From Quercus robur (lineage: Eukaryota; Streptophyta; Magnoliopsida; Fagales; Fagaceae): a stretch of 64,000 nt of DNA. Location of the stretch: assembly GCF_932294415.1 (NCBI RefSeq), contig NC_065536.1, positions 53,044,354 through 53,108,353 on the forward strand. Reading direction: 5' to 3'. A model generated the notes under the pieces. That model did no database searches. It had not been told where the DNA came from and was given only the letters and a program-made list of their open reading frames with translations. Shown here piece after piece: positions 33,758 through 44,759 of this stretch. The first letter of the stretch is position 1. Each line of letters starts with the position of its first letter. The position numbers and the translations under genes are program-made.

Positions 33758-34906
33758 ATGGAAGAAGCAGGTCCACACCAGGCAGCGATAGGACCACACC
33801 AGGTGGATGCTAATCTACACCAAGTAGAGTCAAGGGGGTCTCAACATAGCAATCCACGTAGGAGCCTCGAATGGAGAGGAGATCATGAGGGAAGTGTGCA
33901 CACAGCTCATACTAGTAAAAGCCAGTCTCGAGGGAAGAGCCATGTTTCCCATTCAAAGAATGATAGAGACATGCAACGTGAAATTGATGAATTGAAGAGG
34001 GAATTGCGCCACACACGGCGAAGACATTCATCGCCCAACTTCGAGCTGTCCTCTGAGGAGATAGATGGTGCTAGTTATAGACAGAGATCCAAAACTCCGT
34101 CCAGCAAGACTTTCTCCTACGACGAGGAGTATCACCATAGACGTAGATATAAGAGCCCGCCTCGTAGAGGCCTATGGAACGATATCATGAACAAGGCGTT
34201 GAGTCAAGTTTCTAAGTCACCATTCACTCGAAACATAGAAGGTGCGAGTCTTCTTCGGCAATTCCATCAGCCCACGTTCACCATTTATAATGGTCGAACA
34301 GATCCAGTAGAACATGTCAGTCATTTCAATCAAAGGATGGCCATTCATTCTGAAGATGAGGCTTTGATGTGTAAGGTCTTTCCATCTAGCTTGGGCCCAG
34401 TGGCGATGAGGTGGTTCAATGGTTTAAGGGCGAATTCTATTGACTCCTTTAAGAAACTCACCCGGGCCTTTGGTGCTGGCTTTATCACTTGTAGCAGGGT
34501 TCCTTGGCCTTTGGGATCCTTGTTATCTATGTCCATACGGGAGGGGGAAACTCTGAAGGCCTACTCAAATAAATACTGGGAGATGTTTAACGAAATAGAC
34601 GGCGATTATGACGATGTGGCCATCAATACTTTCAAGGCTGGCCTCCCAGCCGAGCATGACCTGAGGAAATCTCTGACTGGTAAGCCTGTTACTAATGTGC
34701 GCCAACTTATGGATCGGATTAACAAGTATAGAAGGATAAAGGAAGACCAAATACAGGGGAAACGAAAGGCTAAGGTGATCCCTCAAGAGATGAGGGATTT
34801 CAGGTCGAACCGGTACAATAATAACCGACCTCGGAAAGATTTTGTTGGGAAGCCAAGATCTACCAACACCCAGGTGGTTAATGCTGTATTCCAAGAACCA
34901 GTATAA
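33758..34906 (+). pseudogene. E1 gag (capsid-like) region
   Basis: The frame opens before the end of the LTR; the first suitable ATG after the primer site is at 33758 (MEEAGPHQ). The N-terminal part is charged (REIDELKRELRHTRRRH). The retrotransposon gag domain runs from about HVSHFNQRMAIHSEDEALMC through WFNGL and LTRAFGAGF to INKYRRIKEDQ. Gag packages element RNA in a virus-like particle. A TAA stop at 34904-34906 interrupts the frame, but the same frame continues immediately (KKIKNKPFFKWPNKM) with a HTTEDC segment. The stop is therefore a point mutation inside one long gag-pol frame rather than a true end. Confidence 0.85.
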
Positions 34907-34957
34907 CAGGTTCTGAAGAAGATTAAAAACAAACCGTTCTTTAAATGGCCAAACAAG

Positions 34958-36480
34958 ATGGTAGAAGATCCTATAAGGCACAATCAAAACCTTTACTACC
35001 AATATCATCATGATCATAGGCACACTACTGAGGATTGCAGAAACTTGTGGGACCAACTAGTCCAGGAAGGGAAGTTAAAGCAACTCTTACATCATTCCAA
35101 TGGTCGGGGAAGCCAAACGGGTTTGGAACTTCGGGGAGATGCTTCTTCAAGACTCCCTCTTGGCACAATAAATGTCATTTTTGCTGCCCTAGGGAGGACC
35201 GGATCTTGTCCTTCCAGAGTAATGTCAGTATCTCGTTACCCAGTTGACGAATCCAGCTCAATGCCTAAAAGAGTCAAGATGGGCATCCCACTGGTGTTAG
35301 GTTTTTCAGATGAGGACAAACTTGGAACCATACAGCCCCATGATGATGCTTTAGTGGTTACACTTAGAATTGGTGGGTACGATGTGAAAAGGGTGATGAT
35401 TGACCAAGGCAGCGGAGCTGAGATAATGTATCCTGACCTATATAAGGGGCTAAATTTGAAACCTGAAAACTTAACAGCCTACAATTCTCCTCTGGTGAGT
35501 TTTGAAGGTAAAATGATTGTTCCGAAAGGTCAGATCAAATTACCTGTGCAGATAGGGCTGTCCATCCAATCCGACAAACCGACCCACCCGAAGATTCCGA
35601 CCGGATCCGACCCGAAAACCGGCCGACCCAATCAAGTCACCAGTCGGCAACGGGTCATTTGTTCCAAAAACCGACTCTAGCGGGTCGGTCTCGATTTTCC
35701 TCCCAAAACCTGAAAAAACCCGATTCGACCGATGTACTAAGAATTTCAAGCAAAAAAATTCAAGAATCCGGCAGAAATTTCCAGAATCCGGCGGGATTTT
35801 CCAGATTCCGGCGAGATTTTCCAGATTCCGGCCTCAAATTTCCAGATTCCGACTTCAAATTTTCAGATTCTGGCAACAAATTTTCATATTTCGGCGACTT
35901 ATCAAGTAGATCTATTGATATTTCGTCCAAATCTAGTGAAATCTCACCGGATCTAGCGAGATCTCACCAGATCCGGTTAGATCTCCGTCGGATTTGTCGT
36001 TTTTTCGCCTGAAATCAACTATTTTGACTGGATTTTTCACCGTGGACGGTTCCGACCAAACCGATCGTGTTCCCGGCACAAAACCGACCAAGCCGATCCG
36101 ACTCCCTCACAAGTCGGCGGCGGATCAGGATTTTCTCAACCCGATTCTATCGGGTCGGTCTCGGGTTGGGCACAAACCCGACCCGGACCGACCCGTGGAC
36201 ACCCCTATGTGCAGACCAGCCCAGATGTGGTGGAGGTGGACTTCATTATTGTAGATGCTTTCTCTCCATACACAGCTATTATGGGCAGACCCTAGCTTCA
36301 TACCCTGGGGGTCGTCTCCTCTACTATTCACCAGAAGATGAAGTACCCATCTAGAGGCCAAGTCTTAGAGATATTAGGAAATTAGTCTATAGCCAGACAA
36401 TGCCTAGTAGCGGCCATCCAACATCGGCCTGAAGTTGAAATCTCGGCCACCGCTGATAATGGCTTATAGCAATCAGAAAC
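34958..36480 (+). pseudogene. E1 gag end and aspartic protease region, split by hAT-like insertion
   Basis: This stretch continues the gag frame: YYQYHHDHRHTTEDCRNLWD, then the protease segment VTLRIGGYDVKRVMIDQGSG with active-site Asp in DQGSG, and DLYKGL. It is cut at 35552 by a 655-bp insertion and resumes at 36216 with DVVEVDFIIVDAFSPY and MGRP. Because insertion plus duplication equals 663 bp, the downstream frame is preserved. Three further in-frame TAG codons follow before the reverse transcriptase. The first (36293) replaces the Trp of the GRPWLH motif. Confidence 0.8.
35553..36207. mobile_element. hAT-like non-autonomous element inserted in the E1 protease
   Basis: It is flanked by a perfect 8-bp repeat, TGTGCAGA (35545-35552 and 36208-36215), the duplication length typical of hAT. 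The left end TAGGGCTGTCC is matched by the reversed right end TAGGGGTGTCC. The interior is unusually rich in CCGACCCG-type motifs on both strands and in repeats of CCAGATTCCGGC (35790-35870). It carries no transposase. Confidence 0.85.
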
Positions 36481-36487
36481 TCCGGCG

Positions 36488-37405
36488 TTGCCCTTCAATG
36501 AACCAACCGACGAAGCGAAATGTGAAGATCTAGAGAGAGTAATTGTTGGCGATGATCTGGAGAAGTTCTTTCAGGTTGGAGCTCAACTGCCTCTGCAAGA
36601 GAGAGAACAATTGGTTGAGTTCCTTAGAAAAAATGTTGATGTGTTCACATGGAGCGCGTATGAAGCCCCGGATGTAGACCCAAGTTTCATTTGTCATCAT
36701 TTGAATGTTAACCCTTCCATCATTCCGAAGAGACAGTCACCTCGACATCCATCAAAAGAGCACGCCGAGGCTGTCAGAAATGAAGTAACAAAGCTCAAAC
36801 AAGCAGGGGCTATCAAGGAAGTTTTCTATCCTCAGTGGTTAGCTAACACGGTGGTGGTGAAAAAGAAAACTGGGAAATGGCGTGTGTGTGTGGACTTCAC
36901 GGACCTCAATAAGGCTTGTCCCAAAGATCATTTCCCTATGCCTCGGATAGATCAATTGGTGAATGTGACGGTAGGCCATCCTCGGATGAGGTTTTTGGAT
37001 GCCTTTCAAGGATATCACCAAATACCATTAACGCTGGATGATCAAGAAAAGAAAGCTTTTGTCACTCCCACTGGAAACTATCACTACAGAGTGATGCCCT
37101 TTGGTTTGAAAAATGCAGGGTCTACTTATCCCTTTGGTTTGAAAAATGCAGGGTCTACTTATCAACGGATGATGACTAAAATGTTTGAACCACAGTTGGG
37201 CAGGAGCATTGAAGTCTATATTGATGATATGGTTGTAAAGAGCAAGGTGGTGTCTGAGCATGTGGGAGATCTTGCTAACATTTTTGGAATTCTGAGAAAA
37301 CACAAGTTACGCCTAAATACTTCTAAGTGTTCGTTTAGTGTAGGCTCAGGAAAGTTTTTGGGCTACATGGTCACTTACAAGGGAATTGAGGTGAACCCTG
37401 ATTAG
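36488..37405 (+). pseudogene. E1 reverse transcriptase
   Basis: The Ty3/gypsy RT is readable: VDPSFICHHLNVNP, the KKKTGKWRVCVDFTDLNKAC segment, PMPRIDQLV, FLDAFQGYHQIPL and MPFGLKNAGSTYQRMM. The catalytic YIDDMVVKS follows, then SVGSGKFLGYMVTYKGIEVNPD. This enzyme copies element RNA to DNA. It contains an 11-residue tandem duplication (PFGLKNAGSTY twice) encoded by a 33-bp repeat at 37097-37162. The frame ends at TAG (37403-37405), where relatives have Gln before IK. Confidence 0.92.
37097..37162 (+). repeat. 33-bp exact tandem duplication inside the RT gene
   Basis: CCCTTTGGTTTGAAAAATGC and the following 13 bases occur twice in succession (37097-37129 and 37130-37162) without a difference. 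The duplication stays in frame and adds 11 residues next to the catalytic core, where it probably disrupts folding. Confidence 0.95.
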
Positions 37406-37993
37406 ATTAAGACCATTAATAGCTTGCAACCACCTCGGAACCCCAAGGAGGTCCAGAAATTGACCGGGATGACTACTGCATAAATGGAAGGGATTTGAAT
37501 GGACCGATTTATTTCCAAATCAGCAGATAGGTGCAGACCTTTCTTCCTTCTGCTGCATAAATGGAAGGGATTTGAATGGATAGAGGAGTGTGTTGTAGCA
37601 TTTCAACAGCTCAAAGAGTACTTATCTCGGCCGCCCATCATGTCCAGTCCTGAGGTGGATGAGGTCCTATTTACCTACTTGGCGGTAGCCTCCCATGCGG
37701 TGAGTTTTGTTTTGGTACGAGTAGATAGTGGCATCCAACGACCGGTCTATTACGTAAGTAAGTCACTTCATGAAGCCGAGGTGCGGTATTTACCACTGGA
37801 GAAGGCCATCTTGGTAGTAGTGCATGCTACACGAAAACTCTCCCACTATTTCCAGGTGCACACCATGGTTGTTCTAACTCAATTACCACTCAAGTCAATA
37901 CTTCGGAGCGTGGATTATACCGGGAGGATTGCTAAATGGGATACAATTCTAGGGGCTTTTAACATCAAGTATATGACTCATACCTCTCTGTAA
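37406..37993 (+). pseudogene. E1 RNase H (first, retroelement type)
   Basis: After the RT comes the connection NPKEVQKLTGM, then FISKSADRCRPFF, KGFEWIEECVVAFQQLKEYL, VLFTYLAVASHAVSFVLVR, QRPVYYVSKSLHEAEVRYLP and LEKAILVVVHATRKLSHYF. This is the RNase H that removes RNA from the hybrid. A 28-bp piece (CTGCATAAATGGAAGGGATT onward) found at 37553-37580 also appears at 37476-37503, where it replaces a few expected codons and introduces two stops. A frameshift near 37988 ends this frame after THTS. Confidence 0.85.
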
Positions 37994-38160
37994 AAGGCCA
38001 GGTCCTCGCCGATCTAGTAGCCGAGTTTGCTGAATTTCCTGAAGAAATAGATGTGAAGCAGCATGGCATGGATGAAAAATCAGTTGGCCTAATCTCCACA
38101 CAATATCCCTTACCCTAGAAAGTATATGTGAATAAAGCAGCAAACTAGCGGGGATCAGGA

Positions 38161-39720
38161 GTGGGGCTGGTTCTGGCATCTCCTGAGAAGATCACCATTG
38201 AAAAATCTTTAAGGTTGGGGTTCTCGGCTACAAACAACGAAGCAGAATATGAAGCTTTGTTGATGGGAATGGCGATGGTTCAGAAAATGGGTGGAAAGAC
38301 AGTGGAAATGTTCATAGATTCAAGACTAGTCGTAGGCCAGGTAAAAGGGGAATTGGAAGCTCGAGATACAAGAATGCAGAAATATTTGGGCCAAGTTAGG
38401 CGTATACAAACAAAGTTTGAATTCTTCGACTTATCGCATATCCCTAGAAGTGGAAATACCCATGCAGACTCCTTGGCTACCCTTGCCACTTCCTTGGCAC
38501 AGGATTTGCCCCGAGTGAGACTTGTTAAAGACTTATGCACCCCTATCCCAATAAAGAGAGACTTGCTCCAGGTCCATCAAATCAAGTTGGGGCTGAGTTG
38601 GATGGATCCTATACTGCAATTCCTTGAAAGGGATATATTGCCTGAGGAGAAGTCAGAAACTGAGAAAGTACGAAGGAAAGCTCCTCGGTTTTGGATGTCC
38701 AAGGACAAAAAATTGTACAAACATTCTTTTTCTGGACCATGTCTGCTTTATGTACATCCCGATGCATCAGAATCACTCCTAGAAGAACTACATGAAGGAA
38801 TTTGCGGAAGTCACATAGGAGGAAGATCTTTATCTCATCAGGCCATTACTCAAGGATACTGGTGGCCGAGCATGCAAAAGGAAGCACAAGAATATGTTAG
38901 AAAATGTGATCAGTGTCAGAGGTTCGCGCCAAACATTCACCAGCCTGGAGGAGTTCTTAATCCTCTTTCCAGCCCTTCGCCTTTTGCTCAATGGGGTTTA
39001 GATATTGTAGGTCCTTTCCCTAAAGCACTAGAAAATAAAAAGTATCTGCTGGTCGGCACAGATTATTTCAGCAAATGGGTCGAAGCTGAACCTTTGGCTA
39101 ATATCAAAGATATGGATGTCAAAAGGTTTATCTGGAAGAATATCGTTACTCGATTCGAGGTCCCCCATACCCTCATCTCGGATAATGGCCTTCAATTTGA
39201 TAGCAAAGCCTTCAGGCAGTACTGTTCTAATCTGGGGATAAAGAATAGATATTCCACTACAGCCTATCCACAAGGAAATGGGCAAGCTGAAGCTGTCAAC
39301 AAGGTTATAGTGAATGGACTTAAAAAGAGGTTGGATGATGCAAAGGGAAAATGGGTGGAGAAATTACCACATGTCCTTTGGACGTATTGAACAACGCCTC
39401 AACGGTCAACAAGAGAGACCCCTCTCTCAATGACATATGGGGCCGAGGTTGTAATCCCTCTAGAAACAGGTTTCTCGACACTAAGAACAAATGCATTTAC
39501 CTCGGACGGCAATGATGGGTTGCTGGAAAAAAGTCTAGACTTGATCGAAGAGCGAAGAGAGAATGCAATGGTCCAACTGGCCTACTACCAGCACAAGCTC
39601 AAGCAAGGTTATGATACCAATGTAAAGCTAAGAACGTTGGCCCTAGGAGATTTGGTGTTGAGAAAATTTTTGGGGACTACCAAGAATCTAGCCTGAGGAA
39701 AATTAGGGCCTAATTGGGAA
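38161..39720 (+). pseudogene. E1 archaeal-type RNase H and integrase
   Basis: The second RNase H shows GSGVGLVLASPEK, FSATNNEAEYEALLMGMAMV, VEMFIDSRLVVGQVKGELEA and HADSLATLATSL. Integrase follows. Its zinc finger is seen as LHEGICGSHIGGRSLSHQAI with KCDQCQRF. The catalytic core has WGLDIVGPFP, LISDNGLQFDS and GNGQAEAVNKV (Asp, Asp, Glu), and the C-terminal part KLRTLALGDLVLRKFLG. Integrase joins the DNA copy to the host chromosome. The frame is offset by two bases from gag-RT. TGA stops at 39388-39390 and 39694-39696 replace codons for Arg and Trp in relatives. Confidence 0.9.
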
Positions 39721-39894
39721 GGGCCGTATTGAATCACTTCGATGGCAGGAATAGGTGCGTACTATTTGGAGGATCTAGACGAAAAAACTGTACTCTATCC
39801 TTAAAATGTAAACAACCTAAAGAGGTATTATTAATAATAAAAATAGTCCTGTTTAATTCTTCTTTAATTTGTCTCAATCATGTATCATGTGTTC

Positions 39895-40375
39895 CCCTAT
39901 CTATTGAAGTATTAAACAAAAACTACGTCATGTCAAGTTCCTCGGACCACAGACTTGGTGGAAATTAATACCCTTTGACATCTATTGAAGTTTTAAACAA
40001 AAACTAAGTCATGTCAGGTTCCTCGAACCACAGACTTGGTGGAAATTAATACCCTTTGACATCTGTTGAAATATTAAACAGAAACTAAGTCATGTCAGGT
40101 TCCTCGGACCACAGACTTGGTGGAAATTAATACCCTTTGACATGTTTAAAAACTAAGTCATGTCAGGTTCCTCGGACCATAGACTTGGTGGAAATTCATA
40201 CCCTTTGACATATGTTGAAGTATTAAACAGAAACTAAGTCATGTCAGGTTCCTTGGGCCACATACTTGGTGAAAATTAATACCCTTTGACATCTATTGAG
40301 ATATTAAATAGAAATTAAGTCATGTTAGGATCCTCGGACCACAGACTTAATGGAAATTAATGCACTATGGTACCT
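39895..40375 (+). repeat. E1 ~80-bp tandem repeats after pol
   Basis: Six imperfect units contain the order TATTAAACAGAAACTAAGTC, ATGTCAGGTTCCTCGGACCA, CAGACTTGGTGGAAATTAAT and ACCCTTTGACATCT. One unit is shorter by about 12 bp. The array is homologous to the repeats of E2 at 58540-59097 once strand is taken into account. Confidence 0.9.
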
Positions 40376-40749
40376 ATTAAAATGCTAGTCCAACATGAAT
40401 TTAAACATTTAAAGGAAATGAACCCCTAATTCCCGGATCACAAGGTTTGTTATCACCTAATAAAGATATAGACCGCAATAAGCCCATGAGCATCACTTAA
40501 AGTATTCTGGGGTGCCCTAGACTTAACTTTATTTGATCAAACATTAGAACATTTTCTTGAAGTTAAACTTGTTAGAATTGATAGATTCAAAATATGTCTT
40601 AATAGTACTACAGATTCAATGGTTACAATCCACTTTGATTACTGATTAAAAATATGTGTAAACTTTGTTTTTCTCTTGTGTAAGCAACTTTGTACTTTCC
40701 TGGCATATGATTATGTTCAAACAAAGGACAATCAAAATGAAAATTACTT

Positions 40750-40788
<39 letters not shown>

Positions 40789-41324
40789 TAAAACAAATAA
40801 AATAAATAACAACTCATACAAATTTGAGAAAGTAAAAATGCATATTTCATTAAAACATGTCTTGGAAAAAGCAAATTCCATTACAAAAATCATAATTACA
40901 TTACAAAATGAAGATTCAATGTTTCAATTTTATCTAAAGCTTATCCTTGGAAGTCTTGTTAGCTGGTTTATCCGCTTTAATAGGAATCTTCTTCTCCTTC
41001 TCTTTGGGGGCTCCCTCGGCAGGCATAGTAATTGAAGCTAAGGCCTGTTCAAAACCTTGGGAAGTTGCCCCATCTTGTGGAACCTCTACGGCCTTGTCCG
41101 AGGATGTTTCCTTTGAAACTTCAGGTTCCTTTAACTGCTCCTACTGATTGGGAGGAAGAGGGTCCTGAGGCTGTGCTTCCTCAACCGAGTCAGGAACTGT
41201 AAAGGCCACCTCACCTTGAGTGGAAGGAAGGTCTGAGGCTCATTGGTGGGAAGTAGATGTTTTCTGGCCTTCTCAGCTCAGAAGAAGCCTCAACCCTGAC
41301 TCGGTTGAGAGCTTCCTCCCAAGT
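40376..41324. other. E1 spacer between repeat array and antisense gene
   Basis: An (AT)n run lies at about 40755-40783. From 40935 to 41320 the sequence is less AT-rich and rich in GAGG/CCTC; read on the minus strand it may be the C-terminal acidic tail of the antisense gene. No clear frame could be followed. Confidence 0.4.
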
Positions 41325-44261
41325 CTAAGCATAGTAGATTCGACATACGGCTGGGACCTCTGCCCGGAGGGTATCCTCGGTCTCGGCTACGCCAACGTCG
41401 TAACCATGTTGTACAGCCTCGTTCCTAGCCCTCTCGGCCTCTACTTTTGCCTTCTCGGCCTCAGCTTTCAACTTCTCATCCTGATCTTTGAGCTTCTGGG
41501 TTTCTTCCAATTTCTTCCTAAAAGCTGCTATTTGCTCCTTGGAAGAAGCCAGCTGATCATTGGCCTCACGTAGGCACTGCCTCTGATCCTCGGCTTGTCT
41601 CTGAACGCTCTCCGGAGCTGAGTCAGCACTCTTCCTGGCCCTTTCCTCCTCAGTCAGCTTTTTCCTTAAATTTGTATTGCTTTGATTAGAAATGTTGAAC
41701 AACTGCACAGCTGCTACACGCCTTTTCCTCTCATCATCCAACTGCTGATAGCAAGAGTTGGTTATCTCCTTAACCTTGAAAGTGGCTTGGACAACCTAAA
41801 AGAAAAGGGTTAGTAACATAACAAATAACAAAAAAAAAGGAGGATAGCATCATACCATGCCCAAATATCTTTTGAGGTTGAGGAAAACCTCATTCTTCCT
41901 GATATTTCACAGCTCGGCCATATCATTCAGGAGTAATAGAGCCCCCTCTAAAGCTGAGGCAACGTGACATCCAATACCCCCATTGAAATCCCTGAGTGAT
42001 GCATCATCCCTCAAGGGTTCACCATTGAGCATGGGTGTTGGAGGCCAAGCCTGAGGCTCTCGAGGCTGATTATCTTCCCTCTCCACACTTCTCTGCGATG
42101 TCTGGCTAGTCTTTTGCTGCTTTGCAACTCTCTGGGTCTCGTCGTCATAAGTGGGATGAGACCTCCCAGCATCCACCACATCTTTTCCCTTCTGCTCTCA
42201 CTTCCTTTTCAGATCAGCGGGATCAGGTCTAGATGGCAGAGACGGCTGAGAAGGAGGAAGAGGAGATTTAGGAGGAGGAGGAGGAGAAAGTTTTAGTTGT
42301 ATGGATTTCCCTGGTGCATCTTTTCCAAGCTGAGATTCTATTCAGTCCCTCAAACTCCTTTGGGATTTCCTCTGGATACCCATTTCGTCTGAAGTGATGA
42401 CTTCTGCTTGATGCTGGAAGTCAACGTCAGCCGATATACCCTTGAGAGATGGAGTTTGGTTGAACACTTCAAATTCCTCAGAGGAGTCTGACAAATCTAC
42501 AATCCCCTCTGGACTTTTTTCTTTTTCTTCATTTTCTTTTTCTTCTTCTTCCTCTTCTTCAAGAATGAGATGGGATGAGGATGCTCCTACTGAAAGGGTG
42601 GCTACGAAGAGTGGTCGAGTGAGAGGTGTACCTTCAGGAATTGGAATACCCTCTAGAACGACAAATCCTTCATAGGTAACACTAATATGGTGAAGCCGAG
42701 GATCGTTGGCTTTTATCACGCACTTGAGGGCTTGAAATGCGAGAGAAATGGGTGTGTACCCAAGAATTAGGTGCGCCGCTCGCAATTGACCATTGGCTTC
42801 GTTTACGTACACCTTAGATCGTAAAATTCTACCTAGGCTCTCTCTGTTGACTAAGCTGAGCTGGGGTTTGGTAGAACGTTTATCTGCAAAATCATTAAAA
42901 TGGAAGAAAAATTTTGTCAGAAGTAGAGATAGTGGGAAATAAAAGAGAAACACAAGCCAAGACACATAAATTTATGGCTATACCCCCACCTGGTTTCCCC
43001 TCCTTAGTTGGACAGGGTAAGCCATCATGCTATTCTCCAGAAAAGATTAAAAAGTCTTCCTTTAAGCCTTTGTTTGATGTAGGGAGGCACTGGATTAACC
43101 TTACTTCGGGATACCTTGACTTAAGATAATATCCCTGTCCCGTCAAATGATGTAGGTGCGCCGCTCGCAATTGACCATTGGCTTCGTTTACGTACACCTT
43201 AGATCGTAAAATTCTATCTAGGCTCTCTCTGTTGACTAAGCTGAGCTAGGGTTTGGTAGAACGTTTATCTGCGAAATCATTAAAATGGAAGAAAAATTTT
43301 CTCAGAAGTAGAGATAGTGGGAAATAAAAGAGAAACACAAGCCAAGACACATAAATTTACGGCTATACCCCCACCTGGTTTCCCCTCCTTAGTTGGACAG
43401 GGTAGGCCATCATGCTATTCTCCAGAAAAGATTAAAAAGTCTTCCTTTAAGCCTTTGTTTGATGTAGGGAGGCACTGGATTAACCTTACTTCGGGATACC
43501 TTGACTTAAGATAATATCCATGTCCCGTCAAATGATGTAGGTGCGCCGCTCGCAATTGACCATTGGCTTCGTTTACGTACACCTTAGATCGTAAAATTCT
43601 ATCTAGGCTCTCTCTGTTGACTAAGCTGAGCTAGGGTTTGGTAAAACGTTTATCTGCAAAATCATTAAAATGGAAGAAAATTTTTTTCAGAAGTAGAGAT
43701 AGTGGGAAATAAAAGAGAAACACAAGCCAAGACACATAAATTTACGGCTATACCCCCACCTGGTTTCCCCTCCTTAGTCGGATAGGGTAGGCCATCATGC
43801 TATTCTCCAGAAAAGATTAAAAAGTCTTCCTTTAAGCCTTTGTTTGATGTAGGGAGGCACTAGATTATCCTTACTTCGGGATACCTTGACTTAAGATAAT
43901 ATCCCTGTCCTGTCAAATGATGTAGGTTGTATACCCAGTTCACATCATAATGGGTCAAATTTAAGTTGATTCTCTCATTTAGAACTTCTATACTCTCCAA
44001 TACCATAAACATATTTGGGGCGCACTGTGTGAGAGATAGCCTAAAGAACCTAAGGTAGTTTCTAGTGATGGTACCCATGGGAATGGTCATCCCTCCCTCT
44101 ATGAAGGCGATCATGGGAATGACCACCTCTCCAGTTTTCCTAGCATCTACCCATTCTCCCTAGGCAGGGTATCTCATGCCCACTGTTGGTGGGATCCTGT
44201 ACTTAACCCTAAACCTTTTCATACCCTCCTCGGACTCAACTAAACGCTTGAACTTACCCAT
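41325..44261 (-). pseudogene. E1 antisense accessory gene (multi-exon, coiled-coil C-terminus)
   Basis: Opposite to gag-pol, a gene starts with ATG at 44261 (MGKFKRLVESEEGM). Exon 1 encodes GEWVDARKTG, VVIPMIAFIEGGMTIPMG, NYLRFFRLSLTQCAPNMFM and LTHYDVNWVYNL. After an intron ending TTTTGCAG, exon 2 begins DKRSTKPQLSLVNRE and continues with LRAAHLILGYTPISLAFQAL, an acidic Glu-rich stretch and the coding up to NEVFLNLKRYLGM. A second intron (GTATGA...TTTTAG, about 41808-41863) leads to exon 3. Exon 3 starts VVQATFKVKE and is a long coiled coil (LKAEAEKAKVEAERARNEAV). E2 carries the same gene with introns at equivalent places. I think it resembles the Pfam family of gypsy-associated plant proteins Transposase_28; its function is unknown. 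A TAG after YPA in exon 1 and a 385-bp triplication damage it. Confidence 0.75.
42771..43925 (-). repeat. 385-bp triplication across an intron of the antisense gene
   Basis: Three direct copies start at a GTGCGCCGCTCGCAATTGAC motif at 42771, 43156 and 43541. They are nearly identical, with only a few base changes each. On the minus strand each copy holds the end of exon 1, the whole intron and the start of exon 2, so donor and acceptor sites are present three times. Confidence 0.95.
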
Positions 44262-44745
44262 TTTCTAAGAAGTTTTGAAGAAAAATTAACAAGTTCGAAA
44301 CGAAAACTAAGAGGGTTCAAGGAAACTTACAGGTTTGAAAAGAAGGTCCTCGGAAAAAATTTTAGTATTTGTAGATGCACAAGGAGGTGAGAGAGAGTGA
44401 CAGGTTCAGTGTATGAGCTCTAGGACTGTGTGATTGTTGAAAGTAGAAAAAGGAATTGATTTGAAAAGCTATTTATAGTGGCACAGAAATTACAAGCGGG
44501 AAAATTCCCGCTTGTAAACCTAGGAAAATCCTCCACCGTTGGATTTACATCCTGCCGATGAACGTGGGGGACAAGAGAGCCACCAAAATTTAATGATGGC
44601 ACACTCTGGACACCGAAGCGTCAGGAGTTTGCCTTGAGCAGGTAGAAAGGCATTTGGGAATTCAGGTAAACAGGGTATAACCATAAACGCGATGGGTTAA
44701 GGATATCAAAATCCTCCTTTCCTCCCGAGGAGTCAAAAAGCAAGA

Positions 44746-44759
44746 TTTTGAGGGGCTAT
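44746..44759 (+). promoter_or_regulatory. Polypurine tract of E1
   Basis: TTTTGAGGGGCTAT lies immediately before the 3' LTR start TGTCGGGG. It is the expected site for plus-strand DNA priming. The E2 tract has almost the same sequence. Confidence 0.75.

Noticed and set aside
34565..35056. Long minus-strand frame opposite E1 gag
   Set aside because: It is a shadow of the gag frame. The conserved motifs are on the plus strand, and the minus translation has none.
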